DNA of 64,000 nt from Helianthus annuus (lineage: Eukaryota > Streptophyta > Magnoliopsida > Asterales > Asteraceae). How positions within the stretch are numbered: position 1 is the first letter of the stretch; the number at the start of each line of letters is the position of its first letter. The stretch spans positions 91,652,033-91,716,032 of the forward strand of contig NC_035433.2 in assembly GCF_002127325.2 (NCBI RefSeq). The letters are read 5' to 3'. The position numbers and the translations under genes are program-made. Below the pieces are notes generated by a model, which saw only the letters and a program-made list of their open reading frames with translations, was not told where the DNA came from and did not search any database. This document shows positions 28,665 through 38,129 of this stretch, in pieces.

Positions 28665-29127
28665 GTGATACACGGCCGCCATCATCGAAAAACACGCGTG
28701 AACATTATAACGAGAGTGGCAGGAGATAAAAAGGGCCGGATGTTCGGGGTAGGATCTTCAGATCCTAACTTCGTGATAACTGGGAAATTGTCTACGTCTA
28801 CCGAATCTAAATTATATGTTGATGCTATAAGGTCACAAGAGGAGGTATTGTTTACTTCTTACAAAGTATCACAATTCTATAAATTATATAGTTTTTAACA
28901 ATTATTAGTAGAAAACAATAACTTAGATTATTGATCCGTTTTAACAATTTAGGTTGAAAAAGTCCGAGTTGAAATGGAAAAAGGAACTTGCAAATGAAAG
29001 GGATGTGAGACAGGAGTTGGAGCAAAAAGTGCAACAGATGGAAAAAGAAATGAAAGAAAATGAAGAAAAGAGGCAAAAACAATTTGAAGAGTTTATGAAA
29101 AAATTCCAACCTCCCATTAGTCAGTAG
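28665..29127 (+). pseudogene. Transposase_24-like remnant inside CACTA element
   Basis: The first part (to a GT donor at 28845) reads with 'GDKKGRMFGVGSSDP' and 'KLYVDAIRSQEE'. The second part, after an AG acceptor at 28951-28952, is a highly charged helix with 'ELANERDVRQELEQKVQ' and 'MKENEEKRQKQFEE' and stops at 29125-29127. A K/R-x-YGxGS-like segment followed by a terminal coiled coil is the layout of the C-terminal end of Transposase_24 (Pfam PF03004), the ORF carried by many plant En/Spm elements. The two parts do not join in frame with the visible splice sites, and nothing upstream is recognisable, so this is a remnant. Similarity is judged by eye. Confidence 0.55.
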
Positions 29128-29379
29128 CAGTAGTTTTTTAATTATCCCGGATCTTTATGTTTAACAACGGTGATTTTGTGATTGAAACGAGCTCGGAATT
29201 TTTGTTACTTATTCCGAATCTTTATGTTTAACAATGGATTATTTTGTAATTTAAACGTTCTCTGAATTTATGTTATTTGTTTTTGTTAAATTTATATTCC
29301 GAATCATATTTATCGGTATGCATCTTTAGCAGAAAAAGCAGGTATTTTTTTTGTTTTTCCTGTTATTTTTTAAATGTAT

Positions 29380-30060
29380 CCGTAAGAAATGTGTAGGAAA
29401 AAGACTCAACAGGTTTTGTCAAATTCCGTTGGAATTCTGTAGGAAAAAAGATAGTTTCGTAGGAAATGCATAAGAAAAACGAATACACTATGTTAGAAGT
29501 GTGTAGGAAAAAAACCAATTTTGTCGGAATTACGTAGGAAAAGGGAATACATTCCGTTAGAATTGTGTAGAAACAAAACTAGTTTTGTATGAAATGCGTA
29601 GGAAAAATGAATACATTCAGTTGGAATTGTGTAGGAAAAAAAAAATACTTCCGTAGGAACTGTGTAGGAAAAAAATTATTTCCATAGCAACTGTGTAGGG
29701 AAAACGAATAGATTTCGTTGGAATTGTGTAGGAAGAAAAAACAAATTCGTAGGAATTGTGTAAGAAAATTAAAATTTAACAAATATTATATAATAAATAT
29801 AAATATAATTGTTTTAAGCACAAACTTTTAAAAAATAAATATTCCGTGGGAAATGCGTCGGAAAGTTAAGAAAATTTATTCCGTGAGAAATAAGTAGGAG
29901 AAATCTAACGAAACATTTGTGTGGGAAAGGAGTAGAAAAATCCGTGGGAAACGCGTCAGAAAAAAATTACCCACGAGCAGAATTCCCACAACCCATTTTC
30001 GTGGGAAATCCGTGGGTAAACGCAGTTACCCACGGATTTCCCACGGAAATTGACGTGGGA
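29380..30060. repeat. CACTA right subterminal repeats
   Basis: About 20 copies of GTGTAGGAAAAA / CGTAGGAA(A/T)TGTG words. They change over the last 180 bp to a GTGGGAAA(T/C) form not seen at the left end. Confidence 0.75.
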
Positions 30061-30086
30061 ATAATAGCAGTTTTCTAGTAGTGCAT

Positions 30087-31365
30087 GTTAAATAAAAGCA
30101 ACACTGTTAATCTCAAACATGAGATCTAACCATCCAAAAATTAAAAGCATATAATTATCTCAGGAAAAATGTGTAAAAGGTATAAGTTCCCCAAATTCTT
30201 GTTACGATCACCATTTCTTTCATCATCCAAGATCTTCTAATTCAATATTATTCCATCCTGAAATTATTATTAATAAACAAAAGCATGCACATGTTAGATT
30301 AACATGTAAAAAATACCCATTTGATTTGATGCAAACAAACAAACTTTGAATCCCTGCAAAGCTAAGGCAAACAACTAATTATATTCCAAAAGCTATTACA
30401 CAATTTGGGATAAAGCCCTACCTAAACGTGAAGGTTGCATAGGATGAAGATGGTAGTGGAGGACAACAACGACGACGTAGGATGGATGGTGGAGGTAGGA
30501 AGCCCTAATCGTCAATGTCAGGATAAACTGAACGAAGAAGATCAAGTAAGGAATGGGAACAACACCAATGTTTTCTAGTTTATTTAACGACTAATAAAAT
30601 CAATGTAAGAAGAATGTAATTTAAATATATAGAAATTCTTCAATGAACGACACCCACCCAAGCATAAACGAATGAACATAAATAAACGTAAATGAACAAA
30701 CATAAACAAAAATTAATAAACGGACGAACATAAACGAGTGTAAGTGAACGAACGTTCACAAACACATTAACGAATGTTCGAAACACAATTGAACGAACAA
30801 GACATTTGTTTATGTCCGTTCATTTAACCAAGTGAACGAAATTCCTTGCTCATGGTCGTTCATTTATTAAACGAAAGAACACGAGCAAACTTCCCGCTGA
30901 ACATTTCATAAACTGTTTGCTAGATGTTCGGTTGTTCATTGACAACCTAGATTCAAGTTTAGTATGAGTAATATAATAATAGTGTGAAACATTAGTATTA
31001 TAGGTGTGTTATTGCTTAGCAAACATGAAACGATAGTTGATGTGGCTAACGAAGGAGTGCATGCAGTCAAATGAGTTTCTATTTTAAATGTTTTTGGCTG
31101 AAAGGATTTATGAAAGTGTGTTTGTGCATCATGCGTAATTCTTGTTTGCCTATGTGAGTCTTTGTGCATGTTTACTGGTTAGTGTGGCCTTTTGATAGGG
31201 TGCCGGTCCTGATTAGGGAATGTTTCAAGTGTGGTTTGGGTGTTAACATGCATGACAATGTTGTTGAAAGTAATAACATGAATTTTGGTGAAAGATCAAT
31301 AATATTATATGTGTGTTTCAAAATAATAGTATAGAACTAACTAGCTTTCAGTGTTTTAGGGAGCC
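30087..31365. other. Intergenic; GAACGAAC-type repeat at 30650-30945
   Basis: No coding-like ORF. 30650-30945 is a dense run of GAACGAACATAAACG words, which turn to the opposite strand toward the right end. This suggests an old inverted-repeat element of unknown type. Confidence 0.45.
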
Positions 31366-31373
31366 TCAAATAG

Positions 31374-31849
31374 CAGGGCCGTTCCTAGGTTTTTGGAGAT
31401 CCTAAGCGAACTATAAAGTAGAGGCCCTAATTCGCCGATAAACTCTCCTCCAATCCCGACACAATGGGTGATTGCCCTTACTTTTTTCGTTTCGTGATAG
31501 CCGCTAGCTTAGAAATTGAAAGCAGGTTGCGATGGGAAGTGGAAACGATGATTGCGGTTGTATTTAGGGGCTTTAGGCCGCTAAATATTGATGATTAGGT
31601 TGATGGTTGTTGTGTTGTAATAGTTGGAAATCAAGGCGAAATGGGTTTTGAAACTTGACCTTTGTTTGCTAAAAAATATTTATCTTGGACTTCTTAAATG
31701 AAAAATCAGTTTAGTTTTGAAATAAACGTATTTATTTGGGCCTAAAAATTGATATAGTATATATAATTTTTTTTTAAAACTTGGAGACCCTTATTTTTTT
31801 GTGGCCCTAGACCCGTGCTTAAGTTGCCAAGTCTATAGAGCCGGCCCTA
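31374..31849. mobile_element. hAT MITE
   Basis: A 476-bp element with a perfect 8-bp duplication TCAAATAG (31366-31373 and 31850-31857). The ends CAGGGCCGTTCC and, inverse, TAGGGCCGGCTC are inverted repeats. There is no intact ORF. 8-bp duplications are characteristic of hAT transposons. Confidence 0.8.
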
Positions 31850-32411
31850 TCAAATAGTAATCGTAAAGGATTAATGTAAAGGCTAGCATTGGAACGACTT
31901 GGCTTTGGCTTATGATGAAGACATGGCTTTGGGCATTGTTGTAAAGTTGCATTATATTTTGCTTAGATAATTGTTTTGTTGGAATTCAATTGTACTTTGA
32001 GATTATTTTGCTTAGACATTTGTTTTGTTGGAATTCTATTGTAGTTTGTTTTTATTTAATTAATGCTTACCTTGTGTGTTTGATGTTTTACAATGGTTTT
32101 AGCGTAAATCAAAGTAGTAGTTCTTATACCAAGTGTAATGGGCGTTAGCCACATGGCATCTTGATGTGTGTAAAATGCAACATATAAATTACATCAAATG
32201 GGACATAAAACTAACCCTTTTAAAGTACTAATGTTGGAAAAAGAGTGTTTTTGTCTTCCTTTTGTATTTTCAGGATTAAATGAGCTCAAATTAACAAAAG
32301 AAGGAAAAAGACAGCTAAATCTAACATAAATACAAGAAAAGGAACATAAGTGGATTGCCCAACCCCTCGACAGCATCCTCCCAAGCAAAATAGAGAAGGT
32401 AGAAGACTAAA

Positions 32412-32640
32412 CACGCCCCGTGCTCAGCCAGTAGGGGGCCGTGCCCAAGAAGCAGCAGAAAAGACAAACTTATAAAAGCTTCTATTGCCCACTACGGGGC
32501 CGTGCCCAGTGAACACGGGGGCGTGGCGAAAGTACTGCAGGCGCATTAATTGTAATTGCGAATTACAATTAATGAGGAGAGAGATTGTCAGACGGGCACG
32601 GGGCCGTGTGCAGCGGACACGGGGCCGTGCCCAGGCTTCT
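32412..32640. repeat. CACG-N4-CGTG palindrome cluster, A 5' LTR
   Basis: GC-rich 12-mers of type CACGGGGCCGTG, CACGGGGGCGTG and close variants, usually in pairs 20-25 bp apart joined by CCCAG..AACAC-type linkers. The cluster ends about 10-20 bp before the LTR TATA box. The same motif recurs in A outside the LTR and in element C. Confidence 0.85.
32545..32573. repeat. Perfect 13-bp-arm hairpin in element A LTR
   Basis: ATTAATTGTAATT, loop GCG, then the exact inverse AATTACAATTAAT. In the 3' LTR the left edge of the same hairpin is the insertion site of element B. Confidence 0.95.
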
Positions 32641-32648
32641 GTTCAGCC

Positions 32649-32656
32649 TATAAATA
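32649..32656 (+). promoter_or_regulatory. TATA box of element A 5' LTR
   Basis: TATAAATA within GCCTATAAATAGGAGTGC, directly after the GC-palindrome cluster. It is conserved in the 3' LTR at 49045-49052 and in element C at 53970-53977. Confidence 0.75.
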
Positions 32657-33863
32657 GGAGTGCTTGGTTTCATTGCAACTCATCCCTTGGCACACCACCT
32701 CTCTCACACTTCATCCACCACCCACCACCACTATAACACCATCATCCACCACCATCATCCATTGTCCATCATAGAGTGTGTGAGTCGTCTTGGGATCCAA
32801 GATTGATCGTAAGAGTTCTTGACAATCAAGGCCATGTTTGCCTAAGTCTCTTACATCACTTGGTGAAGACAAATGTTTAGTATAATACTTTTTATTTTTA
32901 GTCTTTTGCACTTTTTATTTGGTTTTGTATTAATGACTTTAATAACTAGTTGCTTATGTTGAAGGTGACTTTTCCTTATCGTTTGTCCGTGGTGTCTTGG
33001 CATTATTTTACTGTCTATATAAAATAAAAGATTTTCACCATTCATATCTCCACGGTCTATATGTAGGTATGTTGGCTACCTGGTCGGGGGTTAAGGGAAC
33101 GGTTTGGTAAGGGTCTTGCCCTTGTTCAGCGTTTAGAGGTCCTGCAAGGGACCTGGGTCAAATTTAGTAGGATCTCCTTCAATACCCATAGGTATTGGAT
33201 GGCGGGGATCCAAACTCTTTGACCCCCTCATAAGTTAACTACTATTAATACTATAACCCGGCTATTTAGGACTGTATCCCTGCTGACTCAGACTACTTAG
33301 TTGAGGGTAACGTCACCTCCAAAAGAGAGGCCTACCATAATTTGCATTAATAACTTAATTCATTATCTTTCAATAATCCGACCCTTTAGGATTGTATCCT
33401 TGCTGACTCAAACTACTGGGTTGAGGGTAACGTCGCCTTCAAAAGAGGGGCCTACTACAATAACTAAGATAATCTCTTAAACAAGTGCAAAAGTGCGAAA
33501 TTAATCAAAGGTTATACTAATACACGAGTCGGATCCAAGTGATTCATCTTGTCTATCTGTTTTTATTTTTATTTTATTTTTCAGCATTTAGTTAGTTTTT
33601 ATTTTCTTAGTTTAAAAATCTTTTCTAACATTTTGATTTGGTTAGACGTTGAGGATAAACCGGTACTAAAAGCTCTTGTGTCATTGGACGACCTCGGTAT
33701 CTTACCAACACTATACAACGTCCACGATGGGTGCACTTGCCCATATGTGTGTTTAGTGTTAGTGAATATTGTGTTTTATAAATTTAAAACTTGGCTAAAA
33801 GTGTAAAAAGGGCTTAAAATATACATCTAAAACATATACACACTGACACGCATCAAGTTTTTT

Positions 33864-33881
33864 TGGCGCCGTTGCCGGGGA
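33864..33881 (+). other. Element A primer binding site (tRNA-Asp type)
   Basis: TGGCGCCGTTGCCGGGGA, eight bases inside the LTR, is complementary to the 3' end of plant tRNA-Asp, the primer known for Athila-type elements. Confidence 0.85.
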
Positions 33882-33984
33882 CACGAGGATTTTAAGAAAG
33901 TTAGGAATCAACGGCCTAATCATATTTTTATTTTTCTTTTTTATTTTTTATGATTTTCTTAGTTTTTCAGCTTCTGCAGAGCTT

Positions 33985-34115
33985 AGCACGGGCCATGCCT
34001 GCTGAACACGCCCCCGTGCTCAATCATTGGAACTGACAATCTTGTTTTAAGTCAGACAGTAAGCTGAAAACGGGGCCATGCTCACATAACACGCCCCCGT
34101 GCCCAAGATTCACTT
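33985..34115. repeat. GC-palindrome pairs before ORF1 of element A
   Basis: Two pairs of the CACG-N4-CGTG motif, about 33988-34020 and 34070-34106, between the primer site and the first ORF. Both contain the CACGCCCCCGTG form. Element C has the same pairs at 55300-55425. Confidence 0.8.
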
Positions 34116-34166
34116 ACTGAAAATAGAACCGTTAGATCCCGGCGGTTGGTAATTTCTGACACAAAC

Positions 34167-34835
34167 ATGAGTGATGGTAATTCTTTTTACTTTCGGCACT
34201 CTTATGGTACGTGGTGTCAATTATGTGGAGGCGAACATAAAGAATTAGAATGCTACTTTCTAAATTATAAGCCCCACTACATAGACCCACCAACTCCCTA
34301 TAACCTTAAGAGGGGCGAAAGTAAAAATAATCACTATCTCTCCCTCGAATGCGCCCAGCCAGATATTCTAGGAGAAATGCTCCTCGATGAGTTATTTCAA
34401 CTAGAAGATCTAATTCTAAATTGGTCAAAAGAGCTTAGAAAGGATTTCCTTGATTCACCCCAAGACGAAGACCATGAAGAAATGTTGGGATCGCATTCCA
34501 ACAACCTCGTTGCTTCCAAAAATACCTTCATACCTAGCGAAGACTTGGACGATAGTCGTCCCTGTGCCGATTGTGCCATGAAGGACTTTCCATCGACTTT
34601 GTTCGGTGCATACATAGACCTGAGCGATTCGGCATATATCTTCTTTAACGAGAGCCCGGGAAAGGGTTGGACTTGTCCACCTAGAATAAAAATAGGAATT
34701 ACCCTTACCGACAACCTCTTGCGTTCTTGCCTTAGTCTAGGACAATTAAGGTATCTTAGGCACTTTGGGGTTGTTCCAACCAGTAAGGAACCACCCGATA
34801 TCAATAAGTTCCTTAGAATTAAAGAGACTCCATAA
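34167..34835 (+). CDS. Element A ORF1: small zinc-knuckle protein (gag-like remnant?)
   Basis: An open frame of 222 codons from the ATG at 34167, with stop at 34833-34835. The frame is also open for 21 bases upstream, but without an ATG. Near the N-terminus is CQLCGGEHKELEC (residues 17-29), a CX2CX3HX4C zinc knuckle of the spacing I associate with Athila gag proteins. A second Cys pair (RPCADC) and an acidic middle follow. The rest matches no domain I know. The knuckle is at the N-terminus rather than after a capsid region, so this is not a normal gag; it may be a shuffled remnant or a new RNA-binding protein of the element. The frame is intact, unlike most element genes here. Confidence 0.6.
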   Translation: MSDGNSFYFRHSYGTWCQLCGGEHKELECYFLNYKPHYIDPPTPYNLKRGESKNNHYLSLECAQPDILGEMLLDELFQLEDLILNWSKELRKDFLDSPQDEDHEEMLGSHSNNLVASKNTFIPSEDLDDSRPCADCAMKDFPSTLFGAYIDLSDSAYIFFNESPGKGWTCPPRIKIGITLTDNLLRSCLSLGQLRYLRHFGVVPTSKEPPDINKFLRIKETP

Positions 34836-34849
34836 GGCAGCTTCCAAAC

Positions 34850-35404
34850 ACGGGGTCGTGTCCAGGTCAACACGCCCCCGTGCTCACCTAAAAGATTCTC
34901 TGCTAATTCTGTCAGAATACGGACAAAATGTGTCAGGATTTCATCTGCACACGGGGCCGTGTCCAACCAACACGGGGCCGTGTCCAGTGCGCTGTCGTTT
35001 TCTTTAAATGCAGCCTGATTCCTGCTCATTTTTTACCACTTCAAAAGACAGAGATTCCTGGGATCTTCACTTATACCATCCTAGGTAAGTTCTAAAAGAA
35101 GGTTCCCAAGAACCCTATTGTCCCTTCCACTTTTATTCATTACCTCTTCTTTCAAATTTTTTCAAACATTTCCTCCATGAAATCTTGGGAACTCCATGAT
35201 CCCAACCTTTAGTGATAAGTTTGTAAGATTATTGGCTAAGGAATCTTGTTTAAAGTTAGTTGTATAACTCTGTTTTAAATTATCTGTGCTTAAAACACAG
35301 CCGAAAAACATAAAAATAATTTAAAACTCCAGGACTCCTTGGCCTAAAATCCTGCAGACAAGTGGACACGGGGCCGTGCTCATCGAGCATGGGGCCGTGT
35401 CCGA
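34850..35404. repeat. GC-palindrome pairs between ORF1 and ORF2
   Basis: Three pairs: about 34850-34883, 34951-34985 and 35365-35402, each two CACG-N4-CGTG-like 12-mers in a CCAGGTCAACACG-type linker. The first pair starts 15 bases after the ORF1 stop, and the last ends about 50 bases before the ORF2 ATG. Confidence 0.8.
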
Positions 35405-35451
35405 GGTTATGTTTCTTAAAAATTTAGATTTCTTCGGTTTATTTCCCAGAA

Positions 35452-35877
35452 ATGGCAAGCAGAACATCTTCAAGGAATAACCGACAAGGGAGGAGATCAT
35501 CAACGGCGGAAGACTCTCTTGTAAACTATGTTTACGCCCTAAGGGAGGCTATTGATGAAATGACGGGAGTGGAAGAAGCATTGGTCGACCGTATCAACCA
35601 TCTAACGGTGGGACTGGAGGGGTGTCTCCGAGAGGTAAACCTCTTGCACCAGAGGTTAAACCTTCTCGCCTCCCCGCCTTTGGTTCCTATAATAACCCAA
35701 AGGGCGTGGAACATGGTGCCCGAAGTCATCATACCGGCTGAATGGTATGCCATGCACCCTGAGCCTCCACAAAGGGTAGTGCAAGGAGTCCCGGTGAGTG
35801 TTCCCCCTCCTCCACAAGTTGCTGAGGAAAATGAAGCTGCCTTCTTCCTTCCAAGGGAGATAGAAGAATGGCTTTAA
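35452..35877 (+). CDS. Element A ORF2: small protein of unknown function
   Basis: 141 codons, ATG at 35452 in a fair context (GAAATGG), stop at 35875-35877. What can be seen: a basic, serine- and arginine-rich N-terminus (SRTSSRNNRQGRRSS), a predicted helix with heptad-like leucines ('VNYVYALREAIDEM' to 'LLHQRLNLL'), then a proline-rich tail (VPPPPQ) with an acidic end. This is the usual look of a small structural or RNA-binding protein. I do not recognise a family. It lies in the part of the internal region where gag-pol would be expected, which is otherwise absent. Confidence 0.5.
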   Translation: MASRTSSRNNRQGRRSSTAEDSLVNYVYALREAIDEMTGVEEALVDRINHLTVGLEGCLREVNLLHQRLNLLASPPLVPIITQRAWNMVPEVIIPAEWYAMHPEPPQRVVQGVPVSVPPPPQVAEENEAAFFLPREIEEWL

Positions 35878-37746
35878 CAACATCTAGAGAAGAAAACCGT
35901 CGGCCGAAAGTCCTACTACATCGGGAAACTATTCTCGAAATTTTCTTAAAAAGTAGAACTCTTTATGATAACTTCGTGTACCTCCTGACCTAATTAGTTA
36001 AGTTTTTATTTTATTTTAGGAATGTTATGTATCTTTCTCTATGGTTTAATGGAATGATGGTTTAAGGTTTGAATGGTTCATAATGAATAAAACGCACTCA
36101 TGGTGGTAAGGGATGATAAGGGAAACGAGAAACATGGCCCCATGCACAAGAACAAGGCCACATGACAACAATTTCTCCATTACAGTAAGTTCAGCATGGG
36201 CCGTGCCCAGCCAACACGGCCCCGTGCTGAACACCCTGCAGAAAAAACGCCCAGTTCAGGTAACTGGACACAGGCCGTGTTCACCAGACAGGCCCCCGTG
36301 TCCAGGCTTCTGTTTCTTTTCTTTAATTATCGTTACTGGCACCTGAACACGGGGCCGTGCCCGGTCACCACGGGGTCGTGTCCAGACTGCCAGTAACATA
36401 AATTTTTGCTTTTAACACCATGTTACACATTCAATCAAGCTAAAAATTTATTTTTGGGACACATTGAGGAATGTGTAATTTAAGTGTGGGGGGAATGCTA
36501 AAACCTTGAATTTTGCAAGTCCTAATAACAAGCCTTACACAAAACTCTATTGAAACCGCTAATCACCCCCAATTTTTTTTCAAAAAAAAAAAAAAAATTT
36601 TTTTTTACTTGTCTAAAGTTTAAGTTGGGAATTCTAAGACTAACAAGGTTAAATTTTTACAAATTTACAACCGATAGCGTCGTGATAAAAAGAACCAACA
36701 TAAGAAAATTATGAAACGGCATGACAAGCTTAGTTAAAATTCGATTATATATATTTGATCACATAGAAAAACCCATTACCACAAAAGTGAGTTTTGAGCC
36801 TTTATTGAGCATACAAATATACATCTTTAAGCTAAATGCTCATTTTTCATTTCTTGTGTGAATAGCCGCTTGGTTCTTACGAATCTAGAACTTGCCACGA
36901 CAATTCATTCCCGGTCCTTACCAACTTAAACCCAAGTAAGTAAATGATGGAGGCATTAGGACTAACCCTTTTTCTTTCAAAACCATTATTTTTATTTTTC
37001 TTTTCACCTACCCAAAAACTCCCCCTAGTTAACCCCTTTGATCCTAAACCTTTTCGTTTCTTTACCCCCAAAACCCTTTTTACCCACCAAAAAACCCTTT
37101 TTATTTTTACCCTTTATTTTAGTAACAAGCTCCGTTTTCGTGTGACTAAAAAAATGAAATGAAGTTAGAAATAAACAAACAAAGCTCCTAAAAAGCTTGT
37201 TTGAAGAAAAACTTCATAAAAAAAATAAAAAAGTCACTAAAACAAAATGTTTTACAAAAACCGACGCTTATTACGTTTTTCGCCCTTTTCTAACCACTAA
37301 CCAAACTACCCACCTTTAGCCCAAGCCTTTACCCAAAAAGTCCACTTGATATTTACAAAGGTAAAAAGTTAAAAAGGAGGAGGATTGATTGCTTGGCAAG
37401 CCTATGTTAGGAATAAGTTCCATGCCGCTCTCGAGTGATTCACTAAAAATACACCTTCGGCCGAGTGTGAGTGATTTCTCCCGTGAGGTATGTGAACTTG
37501 TATATAAATGGAATTTTAAAAAGGCATGCTATGCCCAAATAAGTAATTTCTCTTATGAAACGTTCTAAATAAATCATAACGAATAGGATTGTAAATAAAA
37601 AAAAATAAAACCCAATAAAAATCTTGGATTCCCGACACTCTATGACAAGCCAAAACCTTCTCTTCTACCCATTCCATTTGGGAGTGTAAGCCACATATTA
37701 AAGAGTTTTGCTTGAGGACAAGCAAAAATTCAAGTGCGGGGATATT
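35878..37746 (+). other. Element A 3' untranslated internal region
   Basis: No protein-like ORF. 36132-36397 holds four more pairs of the GC-palindrome motif. An A/T homopolymer patch lies at 36577-36606. Just before the 3' LTR is a purine stretch with 'AAGTGCGGGGATATT', which should serve as the polypurine tract. No reverse transcriptase or integrase trace was found on either strand. Confidence 0.6.
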
Positions 37747-38129
37747 TGATGTATGTAAAATGCAACATATAAATTACATCGAGGCATAAAACTAACCCTT
37801 TTAAAGTACTAATGTTGGAAAAAGAGTGTTTTTGTCTTCCTTTTGTATTTTCAGGATTAAATGAGCTCAAATTAACAAAAGAAGCAAAAAGACAGCTAAA
37901 TCTAACATAAATACAAGAAAAGGAACATAAGTGGATTGCCCGACCCCTCGACAGCATCCTCCCAAGCAAAATAGAGAAGGAAGAAGACTAAACACGCCCC
38001 GTGCTCAGCCAGTAGGGGGCCGTGCCCAAGAAGCAGCAGAAAAGACAAACCTATAAAAGCTTCTATTGCCCACCACGGGGTCGTGCCCAGTGAACACGGG
38101 GGCGTGGCGAAAGTACTGCAGGCGCATTA
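37747..38129 (+). repeat. Element A 3' LTR, left piece
   Basis: The first 383 bp of the 3' LTR, closely matching 32162 onward, including GC-palindrome copies at about 37992-38107. It stops inside the hairpin at the CATTA duplicated by insertion of element B. The remainder is 48945-50226, with duplicated CATTA at 48940-48944. Confidence 0.9.

Larger units (their letters stand above)
26918..30083 (+). mobile_element. CACTA (En/Spm) DNA transposon, non-autonomous
   Basis: It begins CACTACTAGAAAACTG and ends with the inverse CAGTTTTCTAGTAGTG. The inverted repeat continues into TTATTATTCC with one mismatch. A perfect 3-bp duplication CAT flanks it (26915-26917 and 30084-30086), as expected for CACTA elements. 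At 3166 bp it is short for an autonomous element. No TNPD-type transposase is seen, only a Transposase_24-like remnant (28665-29127). Both subterminal regions are packed with short repeats that bind transposase in known CACTA elements. Confidence 0.92.
32162..33855 (+). repeat. Element A 5' LTR
   Basis: 1694 bp, TG..CA ended. It contains a six-copy GC-palindrome cluster (about 32412-32640), a perfect hairpin (32545-32573), a TATA box (32649-32656), a CCA/CAT-rich early transcribed stretch (32712-32768), and two related 'TAGGA(C/T)TGTATCC..GCTGACTCA' blocks near 33268 and 33388. No gene inside. Confidence 0.9.

Noticed and set aside
28852..29109. Minus-strand ORF rich in Phe and Leu that could look like a membrane protein
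   Set aside because: It is the antisense shadow of the Lys/Glu-rich coiled-coil remnant of the CACTA element.
29579..29782. Minus-strand repeat-containing ORF
   Set aside because: A translation of CACTA subterminal repeats; the periodic protein pattern comes from the DNA words.
32485..32736. Arg- and Pro/Cys-rich ORFs over the GC-palindrome clusters (also near 34765, 36113 and 53620)
   Set aside because: The peptides such as TGPCPVNTG repeats are just translations of the DNA motif in different frames; the motif is conserved as DNA, not in one reading frame.
33549..33806. 85-codon hydrophobic ORF, repeated at 49920-50177
   Set aside because: Located in the two LTRs of element A at the same place. 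It is T-rich, low-complexity sequence, and the similarity is due to LTR identity.
34397..35029. 210-codon minus-strand ORF
   Set aside because: Antisense to ORF1 of element A and overlapping the palindrome pairs. The plus-strand frame carries the zinc knuckle and better explains the sequence.
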